A stretch of 64,000 bases of DNA from Catenibacillus scindens (GCF_014202115.1 NZ_JACHFW010000005.1:176479-240478); one strand, 5' to 3'; counted from the stretch's first letter, positions 1-8,315 are shown. Numbers and translations are program-made. Notes: generated from the letters alone by a model not told the origin.

Positions 1-897
1 AAGGAATACAAGGGCCGCCGCCGCGCTGACACCTACGTTGGAATTTCCAAAAGCATATTTATAGATCAGATAGTAAATGTTTGTGGATGTTCCGTAAGGA
101 CCGCCCTGGGTGAGGACGTCAATATAAGAAAAGGTCCACTGACTGGCAAAAAGAATGCTCATCATAATCATTAACATCATTGTAGGGGACAAAAGAGGCA
201 CTGTAATATCAATAAATCTGCGGAACCCGCCGGAGCCGTCCATTTTGGCCGCCTCATAATACTCCGGGCTCACATTGCTGATAGCTGCGGAAAACATTAA
301 GGTGGCGAAGCCGATCATCTTCCAGCCGGTGATCAGAGCGATCATAAGCCTAGCCAGCCCTTCCGTCTGAAAGAAATTAATGCCATTTTCAAGAAATCCC
401 GCTGAAACAAGGAGGTGATTGACCAGACCGTTAGTCTGATGTAAAAGCCACTGAAACACTGTAGCTGTGGCCACCGGCGGCATGATCATAGGCAAAAAGA
501 TCAGCGCGCGGTAAATCCACTGGGTGCGGGGCTTCAGGTTTTGAAGGAGCGCCGCGATGATCACCGGAAGAATAACCGCGAAGGGCAGCATCATTAAAAT
601 ATAATAAAATGTGTTGAGAATCGCCGAGCCAAATTCCGGCGCGTTAAACAGCTCCGTGAAATTGCTCAGCCCGGTAAATTCCGGCATTGTTCCCGGCAGC
701 ATATTCCAGTCATAAAGGGTATACATAAGCGTCTGGATCAAAGGTTTGAGCATCCAGAACACAATAATAAGGATGGTAGGCAGCAAAAAAAGCCACGGTT
801 TTATTTTTGACGAAATTTTTACCGGACGCTTTGCGGCTGTTTTTCTCATTGCCATATTGATCTGGACTCCCGTCTGTTTTTTAACCATTTCTGTCAT
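1..897 (-). CDS. ABC sugar transporter permease, MalF/UgpA type (3' end cut by window edge)
   Basis: Integral membrane permease of a carbohydrate-type ABC importer; 299 residues are visible and the C terminus lies beyond the left edge. After a basic N-terminal tail there is a first membrane helix (WLFLLPTILIIVFWML) followed by several more, then the cytoplasmic EAA loop that docks on the ATPase (EYYEAAKMDGSGGFRRF) near residues 235-255. The ATG at 897 follows a GGAG box seven bases upstream, which fixes the start. It lies just downstream of the binding-protein gene in the same direction, the usual order for CUT1 importers. A second permease is expected outside the window. No ATPase gene is visible, which is normal because such importers often share a distant MsmX-like ATPase. 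Substrate is not readable from this protein alone. Confidence 0.9.
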   Translation of the reverse strand, partial: MTEMVKKQTGVQINMAMRKTAAKRPVKISSKIKPWLFLLPTILIIVFWMLKPLIQTLMYTLYDWNMLPGTMPEFTGLSNFTELFNAPEFGSAILNTFYYILMMLPFAVILPVIIAALLQNLKPRTQWIYRALIFLPMIMPPVATATVFQWLLHQTNGLVNHLLVSAGFLENGINFFQTEGLARLMIALITGWKMIGFATLMFSAAISNVSPEYYEAAKMDGSGGFRRFIDITVPLLSPTMMLMIMMSILFASQWTFSYIDVLTQGGPYGTSTNIYYLIYKYAFGNSNVGVSAAAALVFL

Positions 898-924
898 TGT
901 TTTTCTCCATATCCCATAAAATTT

Positions 925-955
925 GCGGGGAAACAAAGAGGAAGTGTTTCCCCGC
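925..955 (-). other. Intercistronic hairpin between binding-protein and permease genes
   Basis: Perfect 11-bp inverted repeat (GCGGGGAAACA at 925-935 and its complement at 945-955) with a 9-base loop. In the transcribed minus direction it is followed only by a short TTTT, so it looks like a partial terminator or 3'-stabilising hairpin. Such elements commonly keep binding-protein mRNA in excess over permease mRNA. Confidence 0.6.
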
Positions 956-1028
956 GCCGCAAAATTATTAAAGTTTGCTCCGCGCCGGATGCTGCTGTGC
1001 CCACCGGCGCAAAAACCGTTACACAAGA

Positions 1029-2423
1029 TTACTGCTGGATGTACTGATTCATCTGATCCTGATATTCCTGCAGAGTCTGTGCCACATCCGCGTCGGTAGT
1101 CAGAGCTTTTGTGGACATATCCGCGTATAATGTGGTCAATTCTGCCGCGTGGTCTCCAGGCCAGATGGTTGCCGGCTGTACATCGGCAAGACGTTCAATG
1201 TTTGCCGCGATGATCGGATTGGCATCAACAAAATCTTTCAGATAGTTCTCATCTTCCGCGAGATAAGGGCGCAGAGGCAGGTAGCCGATCTCTGATGTAA
1301 TGATAGTATAACCCTCATCACCGGTCACATATTTAATAACTTCCCAGATTGCCTGAGCTTTCTGCTCACTGTCCGGACGTACGACAATGGCACTTCCGGA
1401 GTTTGTCGGCACAGAAGCCTGGCCATTAAAGCCTGGCATAGGATAACCGTAAAGGGTCCATCCGGCAGTCTCTGCCGCGCTGACAAAAGAAGTGTAGACG
1501 GATGTGGACTGGATATGCATAGCCGCTTCCCCGGAAGCAAATGCCTGCATAGCTTCTGTATCTGTACCACCTACAGCTACGCCGTCGGTGTAGAATTTCT
1601 TCCATGTCTCAAACGCCTGAATACCTTTCTCGCTGGCAAATTCAACAGCAGTGCGGTCATCATTAAGGACTTTTGCGCCATTGGAGTATAAGATACTGTC
1701 AGTTACCCATCCGGTAGAGTTTGACGGTGACAGAGCAAGGCCATATTTTCCGGTAGCTTCTTTGATCTGTACGCACCAGTCATAAAGTTCATCCCAGTCT
1801 GCCGGAGCCTGTGTGGGATCAATTCCTGCCTGCTCTAAGAGATCGCCGTTGATGTAAAGCATCGGCGTACTGAAAGTAAAGGCAAGGCCGTACATTTTGT
1901 CATCCACTTTCCCAAGATTCAGGCAGTTTTCCGGAATGCCTTCAAAGTGGGCGTCCAGCTCTTCCTGGGGGAATACATCCTCGAAAGCGGAAATGCCAAG
2001 GGTATCTCTGTCTCCGTCAATTCCGGCAAAATAAGCCTGTACAATGTCCACCTGCTGGCCGGCCTTCACGTCCGTCTCTGCTTTCGTGCCGGTATCGTCG
2101 GCTACAAATTCAAGAATGACGCCTTTTTCCTTGCCGACGCCGTTATTAAAGTTATCCATCATCGTCTGGAATCCGGTTCCAAAGGCCGGGCTGGCATAAC
2201 TGTAGGAATAAAATTTAACAGTCACAGGATTTTCCGGGTCCAGAAGATTTTCTGACCATGTTACGTCACCGGAAGCGTCTGCCTGGGAAGCATCCGCGGC
2301 AGTTCCCGCTTGTCCCGATGTATTGGCAGTTGTGTCGCCGGCGGCCACAGACTGGCATCCGGCAGCGATTCCCGCCAGCAGTGATAAACTAAGTCCCATT
2401 GTCAAAATCTTTTTTAACTTCAT
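1029..2423 (-). CDS. Extracellular solute-binding lipoprotein of the ABC importer
   Basis: Substrate-capturing lipoprotein of 464 residues, bacterial extracellular protein family 1. It has a basic N terminus, a hydrophobic core and the lipobox LAGIAAGC, so Cys23 should be lipidated after cleavage. An Ala/Thr/Gly-rich linker (about residues 25-50) precedes the two-lobed periplasmic-binding fold. The ATG at 2423 follows AAGGAGA. It is followed by the permease gene and preceded by a metallophosphoesterase gene, all leftward. The presence of the phosphoesterase makes a phosphorylated ligand such as a glycerophosphodiester or sugar phosphate plausible (UgpB-like), but this is inference; a plain oligosaccharide is equally possible from the sequence. 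Confidence 0.9.
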   Translation of the reverse strand: MKLKKILTMGLSLSLLAGIAAGCQSVAAGDTTANTSGQAGTAADASQADASGDVTWSENLLDPENPVTVKFYSYSYASPAFGTGFQTMMDNFNNGVGKEKGVILEFVADDTGTKAETDVKAGQQVDIVQAYFAGIDGDRDTLGISAFEDVFPQEELDAHFEGIPENCLNLGKVDDKMYGLAFTFSTPMLYINGDLLEQAGIDPTQAPADWDELYDWCVQIKEATGKYGLALSPSNSTGWVTDSILYSNGAKVLNDDRTAVEFASEKGIQAFETWKKFYTDGVAVGGTDTEAMQAFASGEAAMHIQSTSVYTSFVSAAETAGWTLYGYPMPGFNGQASVPTNSGSAIVVRPDSEQKAQAIWEVIKYVTGDEGYTIITSEIGYLPLRPYLAEDENYLKDFVDANPIIAANIERLADVQPATIWPGDHAAELTTLYADMSTKALTTDADVAQTLQEYQDQMNQYIQQ

Positions 2424-2476
2424 GTTTGTTCTCCTTTTCGTCTTTCTTACAGGTTTTAACGGTTAAGTTTAAGTTT

Positions 2477-3307
2477 TTAATCTTCGTGGTCAAGCTTCTT
2501 TAATTCCTCAGCGAAAATATCCAGGGGCATTTCCACAACGGCCCGGTCCCGGGCCATTGTTTCCTGATGGACAGAAATGGCGCGATCCCGGATCTCTACC
2601 ACTGAGAAACCGCTTTTATCAGTAAAAGCCAGATTATTTTTCCGGATTTCCAGGGAAAAGGCGGCGGAATCCGCGGTGGACTGGAAAATCCCCTGATCCA
2701 TATTGACAGCGTTGGTATGGGTATGTCCGCAGAACACGGCGAAGGCATCGCTTTCTTTTAAAATCTTCATAACATCTTTTCCGTTTTTCGCGGCCATAGT
2801 ATCACCGCCTGTGGCAGCCCAAAACAGTGGATGATGTAAAAATACAATGCTCCCTTTGCCGTAAGGCTCTTTTAATGTTTCTTTCAGCCAGTCAAGCTCC
2901 TGTTCCACAATAAAACCGGACTCTTTTCCCGGAACCGCGGAATCCAGCATGATCAGACGATAGCCGTCAACGTATTGGATATAATAATAAGGCTCTGTTT
3001 TTTCTTCATTAAACATCCCTTTGTAAAAGGCGTCCTTTTCATCGTGATTGCCAAGAACATAAAAAAGCTGTACATTCTGAGGAATTTTATTCCGCAAAAT
3101 TTCATTCAAATATGTATAGTCCTGAGCAACACCCTCATGAACAAGATCGCCGGTGACAACAACAAAATCTACGCCGTCCCAATCTGTCTCCTCAAGCATT
3201 CTTTCCATTCCGGGAACAATACTTTCTATCTGTCCCAGCATAGCGTCAATCCCGCTGTTGTCATAGGCTTTGCGGACATGGGTATCGGTTAAATGAATAA
3301 ATTTCAT
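2477..3307 (-). CDS. Calcineurin-like metallophosphoesterase (CpdA/GpdQ type)
   Basis: Cytoplasmic binuclear-metal phosphoesterase of 276 residues. All family motifs are visible in order: LTDTHVRK (D-x-H), VVTGDLVHEG (GD), VLGNHDEKD (GNHD), FLHHPL (H) and FCGHTHTNAV (GHxH), which together bind the two metals. No signal peptide or membrane segment. The best general match is the class III cyclic-nucleotide/glycerophosphodiester phosphodiesterase group. ATG at 3307 with AAGGAGG. First gene of the leftward operon with the ABC importer, 53 bases before the binding-protein gene. A role in hydrolysing the imported phosphodiester is suggested by context only. Confidence 0.88.
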   Translation of the reverse strand: MKFIHLTDTHVRKAYDNSGIDAMLGQIESIVPGMERMLEETDWDGVDFVVVTGDLVHEGVAQDYTYLNEILRNKIPQNVQLFYVLGNHDEKDAFYKGMFNEEKTEPYYYIQYVDGYRLIMLDSAVPGKESGFIVEQELDWLKETLKEPYGKGSIVFLHHPLFWAATGGDTMAAKNGKDVMKILKESDAFAVFCGHTHTNAVNMDQGIFQSTADSAAFSLEIRKNNLAFTDKSGFSVVEIRDRAISVHQETMARDRAVVEMPLDIFAEELKKLDHED

Positions 3308-3416
3308 ACGTATCCTCCTTGCAAATCTGTAATGGATCTACTGCTCACCGCCTTAATGGCGGGAGGCATCTCCCATCGGATATATTCAACTCACAGTCAT
3401 TATTTTATTCGTTCGC

Positions 3417-3429
3417 GGAATTTTATTCC
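3417..3429. promoter_or_regulatory. Candidate RpiR operator 1
   Basis: Palindromic GGAATTTTATTCC, extended identically on both copies to C...A (15 bp). It lies between the leftward ABC/phosphoesterase operon and the rightward RpiR regulator gene. RpiR-family regulators typically bind such AT-rich dyads; assignment is by position and symmetry. Confidence 0.55.
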
Positions 3430-3489
3430 ACCAATTTTCCATAAAACTTTATTAAAATCTATGTAAAACATCTTTTTAGTAGCTTTTAC

Positions 3490-3502
3490 GGAATTTAATT
3501 CC
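3490..3502. promoter_or_regulatory. Candidate RpiR operator 2
   Basis: Second palindrome GGAATTTAATTCC, one base different from the copy at 3417-3429 and centred 73 bp away, close to seven helical turns. The pair could place two regulator dimers on the same DNA face and allow looping. Confidence 0.55.
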
Positions 3503-3593
3503 AAACCAAAGTAAATAATAACGATTTACGGAACACTTGCAAGATATTTACATGAAACATAACACAGAAAAATATTTTTATGATATGATATAA

Positions 3594-3754
3594 GCAGTTC
3601 CGCCATCAGAAATGGGCGGAATGATTTATGCTTGCATAAGAATCAGACCGCCCCATTTCTGATGAGCTTAAGCGCCAGATCATGAGCAAAGAAGCGGCGT
3701 AAGCCGCGGGTCAGCGCGTAAGCGCGGCTTTGCGAATGGCGCGGGCGGAACTGC
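3594..3754. repeat. Palindromic intergenic repeat element
   Basis: 161-bp element bounded by terminal inverted repeats GCAGTTCCGCC and GGCGGAACTGC, with internal nested palindromes (GCGGCGTAAGCCGC, GCGCGTAAGCGC). Its right part (3722-3745) is identical over 24 bases to the complement of 36494-36517 upstream of valS, so it belongs to a dispersed family. No convincing target duplication was seen. Confidence 0.7.
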
Positions 3755-3768
3755 TGCATATACTACCT

Positions 3769-3812
3769 CAGTTCCGCCATCAGAAATAGGCGGGATGATT
3801 TATGCTTGCATA
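3769..3812 (+). repeat. Partial direct duplicate of the left end of the 3594-3754 element
   Basis: 44 bases matching 3595-3638 with two substitutions. It ends 22 bases before the RpiR start codon, so it forms part of the regulator's 5' leader. Confidence 0.75.
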
Positions 3813-3834
3813 TAACCATGAATGAAAGGCTGAT

Positions 3835-4731
3835 TTGTTATTTATGACTTCCTATAATGACAACCCGTTGAAAGATAATCCATTTATAAGGATTCAGAAA
3901 AAATATGACCAATTTCATAAAAAAGAAAAAGATATTGCTGATTACATATTAAAAGAGGCGGATCAGATGATCTATCAGTCCGTCAAAGAGACCGCTCTAA
4001 AGTGCGGCGTTGCCGAATCCAGCATTGTACGGTTCTGTAAAGCTATCGGCTACTCCGGTTACAGTGAACTCAAGACCGAAGTCGCTAAGGAGGCTGTAAG
4101 TATCCAGTACCAGCAGGAAATATTAAAGGCAGAAAACAGCGATTCCTTTCCGGAACAGCTCGGCCAGATCTTTTCCAGCACAGTCATGCTTTTAGATCAG
4201 GCACGGCTCCAGATGGATTATGATCAGATCATCCGCACCGCCGACCTGATCCTTAAATCCCGCCTGCTTCTCATCTATGGCAATATTTACTCCGGCCAGT
4301 CCGGCTTTATTTTCAGCGAGCGTATGAAATCCATCAACGTTCCCACTTTTATTGCCTGGGACCATATTTCCATGAAACAGATTTCCATTATGGCTTCCAC
4401 CGATTGCGCGGCAATCTTCCTATCCCACAGCGGGGCCAGCAAGGACACACTGGAAAATGCCAGCCTGGCGAAAAGCCGGGGCGCCGCCATTATTGTCCTT
4501 ACTCCTGCCCCTCAGTCGCCGCTGGCCCGGCTGGCAGATATTCTGATCACTATACCGTCTGTGGACGTCTCCATCTTTAAAGATTACTATCCTGTGGAGA
4601 CGGCATTTTCCCTGATTTTAACCGCCATCTACACCGCCGCCTCCCGCCAGCGCCGCCATGACAACAGCGAATCCACGGAAAAATTTGAGACTGAAGTGAT
4701 CAATGACGCTTTTGAGTTTCCGGAAATGTAA
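3835..4731 (+). CDS. MurR/RpiR-family transcriptional regulator
   Basis: 298-residue sugar-phosphate-responsive regulator. The N-terminal RpiR helix-turn-helix covers about residues 20-90 (ETALKCGVAESSIVRFCKAI). The C-terminal SIS domain, about 120-270, binds phosphosugars (IYGNIYSGQSG, then FLSHSGASKDTLENA). The TTG at 3835 sits five to six bases after GAAAGG; an in-frame ATG at 3844 is the alternative and would leave the ribosome site 14 bases away. Divergent from the ABC/phosphoesterase operon, which it probably controls together with itself through the two GGAATTTWATTCC palindromes. SIS-type effector binding fits a phosphorylated ligand. Confidence 0.88.
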   Translation: MLFMTSYNDNPLKDNPFIRIQKKYDQFHKKEKDIADYILKEADQMIYQSVKETALKCGVAESSIVRFCKAIGYSGYSELKTEVAKEAVSIQYQQEILKAENSDSFPEQLGQIFSSTVMLLDQARLQMDYDQIIRTADLILKSRLLLIYGNIYSGQSGFIFSERMKSINVPTFIAWDHISMKQISIMASTDCAAIFLSHSGASKDTLENASLAKSRGAAIIVLTPAPQSPLARLADILITIPSVDVSIFKDYYPVETAFSLILTAIYTAASRQRRHDNSESTEKFETEVINDAFEFPEM

Positions 4732-4737
4732 AACTTC

Positions 4738-4764
4738 GTAACTGTTCACTGCCTTCACAGTTAC
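4738..4764. other. Short hairpin after the regulator gene
   Basis: GTAACTGT at 4738-4745 and ACAGTTAC at 4757-4764 form an 8-bp perfect inverted repeat just past the stop codon. There is no T tract, so it is more likely a shortened relative of the GTAAC repeat family than a full terminator. Confidence 0.45.
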
Positions 4765-4826
4765 GATTCGCAAAACCATGAAAATCAGTTTTGCCGCGCC
4801 ATTGGCAGGGGGTTGGAGCCCACCCG

Positions 4827-5678
4827 CTATATGTCAATCTCATCCCCTGTTCCAAAATATTCAAGCCGTTCCCCAAGCATCTCCTTTAGCCAGGTAAAGC
4901 CTGTCTCCCCGGTGCAGTGCCCGGTATAAAACCGGGCGCATCCGCTGCCTTTAAGTTTTCTTCCCAGATTTTCAATAATCTCCCGCGCTTGACTGCGATC
5001 TTCTTCAGGAACTTTTAGAATATCTTTTAAATGAAAGCCGCCAATCAAAGCATAGATATTTTTTCCCTGAAAGCTGGGGCGGTCTCTGACTTCCGCAAGG
5101 ATATCCGCCGGCCCCCCGTGACAGCAGCTATTAAAGATCACCAGTCCTTTGTCCGTCTCAAAGACAAGGCTCTGCTCATGGGAAAAGTCATCAGGAATCA
5201 TCCGGCCGTCCTCCAGGCGGTACATTCCGGCGGCCTCCCCTTTCTCCTCCATATTTTTCATGTGATGTCCCACAATCCATACTCCGGGAGCCAGGGCACA
5301 GTCTCCATGGACAAACACAAGCCTGGATTTACATTTTTCCAAAAAGCCTTCCGGAATGCCAATGTATTTTTTTCCAAAAGACGCCTGGCGGTAACAGTTT
5401 TCCTTACAGGCTCGCTGAAGATATATCGGCGCTTTCATATTGATCTGGCAAAAATTTTCAAGGCCTCCGCTGTGGTCATAATGGGCATGGGACAGCACAG
5501 CCAGATCCACAGACGAAAGATCAACACTAAGCGCTCCGCTGTTTTTGGCATACAGATCCGTTGTCCCCATATCAAGAAGTATTTTTTTACCCTGATATTC
5601 AATATATACCGACAGGCCATGTTCTCCCAAAAGCCCGCAGCCATCTTTATTTTCCACAAGGGCAATGGCCTTTAACAT
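4827..5678 (-). CDS. MBL-fold metallo-hydrolase
   Basis: Cytoplasmic metallo-beta-lactamase-fold protein of 283 residues. The metal motif HAHYDHSGG (HxHxDH) is near residue 65, GHH and a C-terminal CHGG/HLKD region supply further ligands, and FYTGHCTGE ends the domain. The architecture resembles the family loosely annotated as 7,8-dihydropterin-6-methyl-4-aminobenzene-phosphate synthase, but substrates of these stand-alone proteins are mostly unknown. The ATG at 5678 has AAGGAGG eight bases upstream; an upstream in-frame start at 5708 lacks one. Convergent with the RpiR gene and divergent from the membrane-protein gene at 5781. Confidence 0.85.
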   Translation of the reverse strand: MLKAIALVENKDGCGLLGEHGLSVYIEYQGKKILLDMGTTDLYAKNSGALSVDLSSVDLAVLSHAHYDHSGGLENFCQINMKAPIYLQRACKENCYRQASFGKKYIGIPEGFLEKCKSRLVFVHGDCALAPGVWIVGHHMKNMEEKGEAAGMYRLEDGRMIPDDFSHEQSLVFETDKGLVIFNSCCHGGPADILAEVRDRPSFQGKNIYALIGGFHLKDILKVPEEDRSQAREIIENLGRKLKGSGCARFYTGHCTGETGFTWLKEMLGERLEYFGTGDEIDI

Positions 5679-5780
5679 AATAACTTCCTCCTTACCATGC
5701 ATAAACAAAACCTCACACGGCTCATACTAAGGATGGTACCTTATTTTTCTCTGACTTTCAATCCTTTAAGAGGTTTTTCA

Positions 5781-6539
5781 ATGAATAAATATTTACAGCG
5801 CCTCCCATTGTCCACGATCATATTCACCGCCTCGGAGATGGCAGTCTATATCACCTATCTGTCCATTGACCTGACATTCGCTTTTTCGCCGGTAATCTCA
5901 GATATTTTTAAATACGCTGGCGTCCTTCTCTGTTTTTTATACATCCACTGGATTCCCGGCGCCCATCCCGCCATCCGCAAAAGCTTTCTGTTATTGATCT
6001 TCTCCGACTATTTTCTTTTGTTCACAGACAGCTATTTTGCCGGCGTTGTCCTCTTTGGGGCCATCCAGTGCCTTTACTTTATATACCACAGCGGACTAAA
6101 ACGCCTTCCCCCAGGTCTTGCCGCCGTCAGTCTCATATTTCCCGGACTGTGGTTAATTTCATCCCTTTTAGGTTTTAGGGGAATACTTCCCGCAGCGGCG
6201 TCCATCTATCTGTCACTGCTTTTGACCAATCTGATCTTTGCCTTTCGCAGGGCCCTGGCCTCTAAAAATACCGGGCTCTTTATCTTTAGCGCCGGACTGG
6301 TCTTCTACCTGCTGTGCGACTTTAACGTGGGGCTGATGAACGCCCCGGACTATTTTCCCGCCGCTACGCCCCTTTGGCTTTCTTTCCTCCGGGTCAGACA
6401 GGTTCACCAGGGTACCGCCTTTGCCATATGGTTTTTCTATCTTCCGGCCCAGGTTCTCATCGCCCTTTCTCAGACTTCCCTGTCCCCATCTTTGGCAGCG
6501 TCAAAAACCTGGGACAGCCCCCGGGGCGTCAGTTCATAA
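5781..6539 (+). CDS. Polytopic membrane protein, possibly YhhN-like
   Basis: 252-residue protein of unknown function with about eight predicted membrane helices and almost no soluble part. Motif-like stretches LLIFSDYFLLF and GLVFYLLCDFNVGL recall the YhhN/TMEM86 lysoplasmalogenase family, but the match is weak. The ATG at 5781 is preceded by AAGAGG seven bases upstream; a longer reading from 5697 has no site. Its last 70 bases overlap the 3' end of the convergent ABC-F gene, so the C-terminal residues SQTSLSPSLAASKTW are encoded antisense to that gene. Confidence 0.65.
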   Translation: MNKYLQRLPLSTIIFTASEMAVYITYLSIDLTFAFSPVISDIFKYAGVLLCFLYIHWIPGAHPAIRKSFLLLIFSDYFLLFTDSYFAGVVLFGAIQCLYFIYHSGLKRLPPGLAAVSLIFPGLWLISSLLGFRGILPAAASIYLSLLLTNLIFAFRRALASKNTGLFIFSAGLVFYLLCDFNVGLMNAPDYFPAATPLWLSFLRVRQVHQGTAFAIWFFYLPAQVLIALSQTSLSPSLAASKTWDSPRGVSS

Positions 6540-8044
6540 ATAGTATCGCACACCTGGGAAATATATTTCCGGTCATGAGAAATACTTAAAATACACCCTT
6601 TAAATTCTCTAAGGATTCTCCGGATCACCGGGTTGGACAAAGGCGAAAAATTCCGGGTAGGTTCGTCTAAAATCAGCACATTGGCTCCGTCCAGGATCAT
6701 TTTCAGGAAAAACAGTTTGGCCCGCTGACCGCCGGACAGACTGTCAATAGAATGAAACATTTCATCGGGGGTATATTTCATACTCCCAAGGAAGGTGCGC
6801 GCCCGGCTGATCGCCTCCTTGTCCCCGGTATGCTCAAGAAATTCTACCGGTGTTTTTGAAAAATCCATACCCTCCTCATAATTTTGAGGCATGTAGACTA
6901 CAACCAGATCTTTCCGCCCCAGGAGCTTTTGGGCCATCTGACGCAGCAGAGTCGTCTTTCCGGCGCCGTTTTTTCCGATAATACAGATTTTTTCCGGTCC
7001 GCGGATCTTTAGATGAATATTCTCCGCCAAAATCTTTTCCCCGGCATCCCCAGGCACTTTCAATACATCCAGATCAAATTCCAGCACTATCTTTCCGGCA
7101 GGCAGGGTGTTGTCCGCTGTCCAGGCAGGCATAATCGCCTCCTCGGTCTCCGGCAGTCTTGTCTGACTTTCATGATCCCGCTCCATACGCCGGCCCATAG
7201 ATTTTACAGCATGCATTTTCTTTTTCAGCAACCGCCCGCCGTGAGGGTCCTGGCGGCTTATATTCTTTTGCTGGTGATCCACCTTTTCCATAATCTGGCG
7301 GTAGCGCTCCTGCTGCCGTTTATAATCCTGCTCCTCTTTTCTGGCCACCTGTTCCTGATGCTCCATTTTCGCAAGCCGCCCTTTAACATAATCCGCATAT
7401 CCCTGGCGGGCAATAGTATGCCTTGGCATTGTTTTCCGCCTGAGCATTTCAAAATGGAGGATCACGTTAGCTGTGTTTTCCAGAAGCGTCTCGTCATGGG
7501 ATATGTAGATCAGGGGCAGATCACAGTTTTGGATAAAATTTTCCAGCCACTTTAAGGTGTTAAGATCCAGGTCATTGGAAGGCTCATCTAAAAGCAGCAC
7601 ATCTGGTTCTTCCATTAAAATTCTGGCAAGCCCCAGCTTTACCCTTTCTCCCCCGGAGAGTGTTCCCACCTTCTGGGCGCTGTAAAAAATGTCCGCCGGA
7701 AGGTCCAACTGCCGCCCTACCCTTGCCAGCTCTTTATAGTCCTGCTGATAAAATACCGGGCTCTCCTCAAAAAATTCCAGAATTGTCCGCCCCGCAAAAT
7801 CCCTCCCCGGCTCCTGGGAAAGATACCCCATATGGTTTCTCCCCCGAATGATCTCCCCGGAATAGTCCGCATAATCCTCCACAAGGGCAGGATCACAAAG
7901 CAGTTTTAAAAATGTGGACTTTCCATTGCCTTCCTCCCCGATCACCGCCGCTTTGTCCCCCGGATTCAGGGCCCAGGTGAAATCTTTAAGCAGTACCTTT
8001 GAATCTTTTTTATGTGTTATCGTAAGATTTTTAATTTGAAGCAT
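6470..8044 (-). CDS. ABC-F family ATPase
   Basis: 524-residue soluble protein with two ABC ATPase domains and no membrane helices, the ABC-F plan. Domain 1 has Walker A GEEGNGKST, signature LSGGERVKLGLARIL and Walker B VLLLDEPSNDLD. Domain 2 has GKNGAGKTT, LSGGQRAKLFFLKMIL and VLILDEPTRNFSP. A charged helical linker with many Lys, Glu and Gln residues joins them and would reach into the ribosomal E/P site. The second Walker B lacks the usual NHLD and reads RNFSP. ABC-F proteins act in translation or in ribosome protection against antibiotics; which role applies here is not decidable. The ATG at 8044 has GGGGGA seven bases upstream; ATG at 8050 is the alternative. Its leader carries two terminators, which suggests control by attenuation. 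Confidence 0.85.
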   Translation of the reverse strand: MLQIKNLTITHKKDSKVLLKDFTWALNPGDKAAVIGEEGNGKSTFLKLLCDPALVEDYADYSGEIIRGRNHMGYLSQEPGRDFAGRTILEFFEESPVFYQQDYKELARVGRQLDLPADIFYSAQKVGTLSGGERVKLGLARILMEEPDVLLLDEPSNDLDLNTLKWLENFIQNCDLPLIYISHDETLLENTANVILHFEMLRRKTMPRHTIARQGYADYVKGRLAKMEHQEQVARKEEQDYKRQQERYRQIMEKVDHQQKNISRQDPHGGRLLKKKMHAVKSMGRRMERDHESQTRLPETEEAIMPAWTADNTLPAGKIVLEFDLDVLKVPGDAGEKILAENIHLKIRGPEKICIIGKNGAGKTTLLRQMAQKLLGRKDLVVVYMPQNYEEGMDFSKTPVEFLEHTGDKEAISRARTFLGSMKYTPDEMFHSIDSLSGGQRAKLFFLKMILDGANVLILDEPTRNFSPLSNPVIRRILREFKGCILSISHDRKYISQVCDTIYELTPRGLSQVFDAAKDGDREV

Positions 8045-8068
8045 TCTCATTCCCCCGTTTCCGTTACC

Positions 8069-8097
8069 AAAAAAAGAACCCTGCTTCGCAGGATTCT
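8069..8097 (-). terminator. Leader terminator immediately upstream of the ABC-F gene
   Basis: Read on the minus strand: AGAATCCTGC, loop GAA, GCAGGGTTCT, then seven T. The 10-bp stem has one G-U pair. It ends about 25 bases before the ABC-F start codon, so transcription from upstream must pass it to express the gene. Confidence 0.75.
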
Positions 8098-8199
8098 CCG
8101 CCTGCGGCGGGTCGCATCGGCGGCATTTTCTGCTCCGCCGCAGTGCGATCCTACGCGGAGCGTTTTTTATGTCATAGAAAACCCAGTTTCCCGTCACAT

Positions 8200-8231
8200 A
8201 AAAAAGCCTTCCTCCGCTTTTGGAGAAAGGC
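8200..8231 (-). terminator. First leader terminator of the ABC-F gene
   Basis: Minus-strand stem GCCTTTCTCC / GGAGGAAGGC with a six-base loop followed by six T. It lies about 100 bases upstream of the second leader terminator, giving tandem stops between the possible promoter region and the ABC-F gene. Confidence 0.7.
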
Positions 8232-8282
8232 CCGCTTTACCTCTGACGCCTGCCGCAGCAGAGTACCAAAGATCCAGGGGAA

Positions 8283-8315
8283 TTATGTCATCCTGTCATC
8301 CCACAGCCATGACAT
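8283..8315 (-). CDS. Possible leader peptide MSWLWDDRMT of the ABC-F gene
   Basis: Ten-codon frame ATG to TAA on the minus strand with GGGAAAG directly upstream at a short spacing. It sits just before the first leader terminator. ABC-F resistance genes in other Firmicutes are known to use ribosome stalling on short upstream frames to relieve termination, so this is a natural candidate, but so short a frame may be chance. Confidence 0.35.
   Translation of the reverse strand: MSWLWDDRMT

Noticed and set aside
3594..3754. Reading the palindromic element as a structured regulatory RNA of the RpiR gene
   Set aside because: The same core occurs at an unrelated locus (36494-36517), so it is a dispersed repeat rather than a gene-specific RNA.
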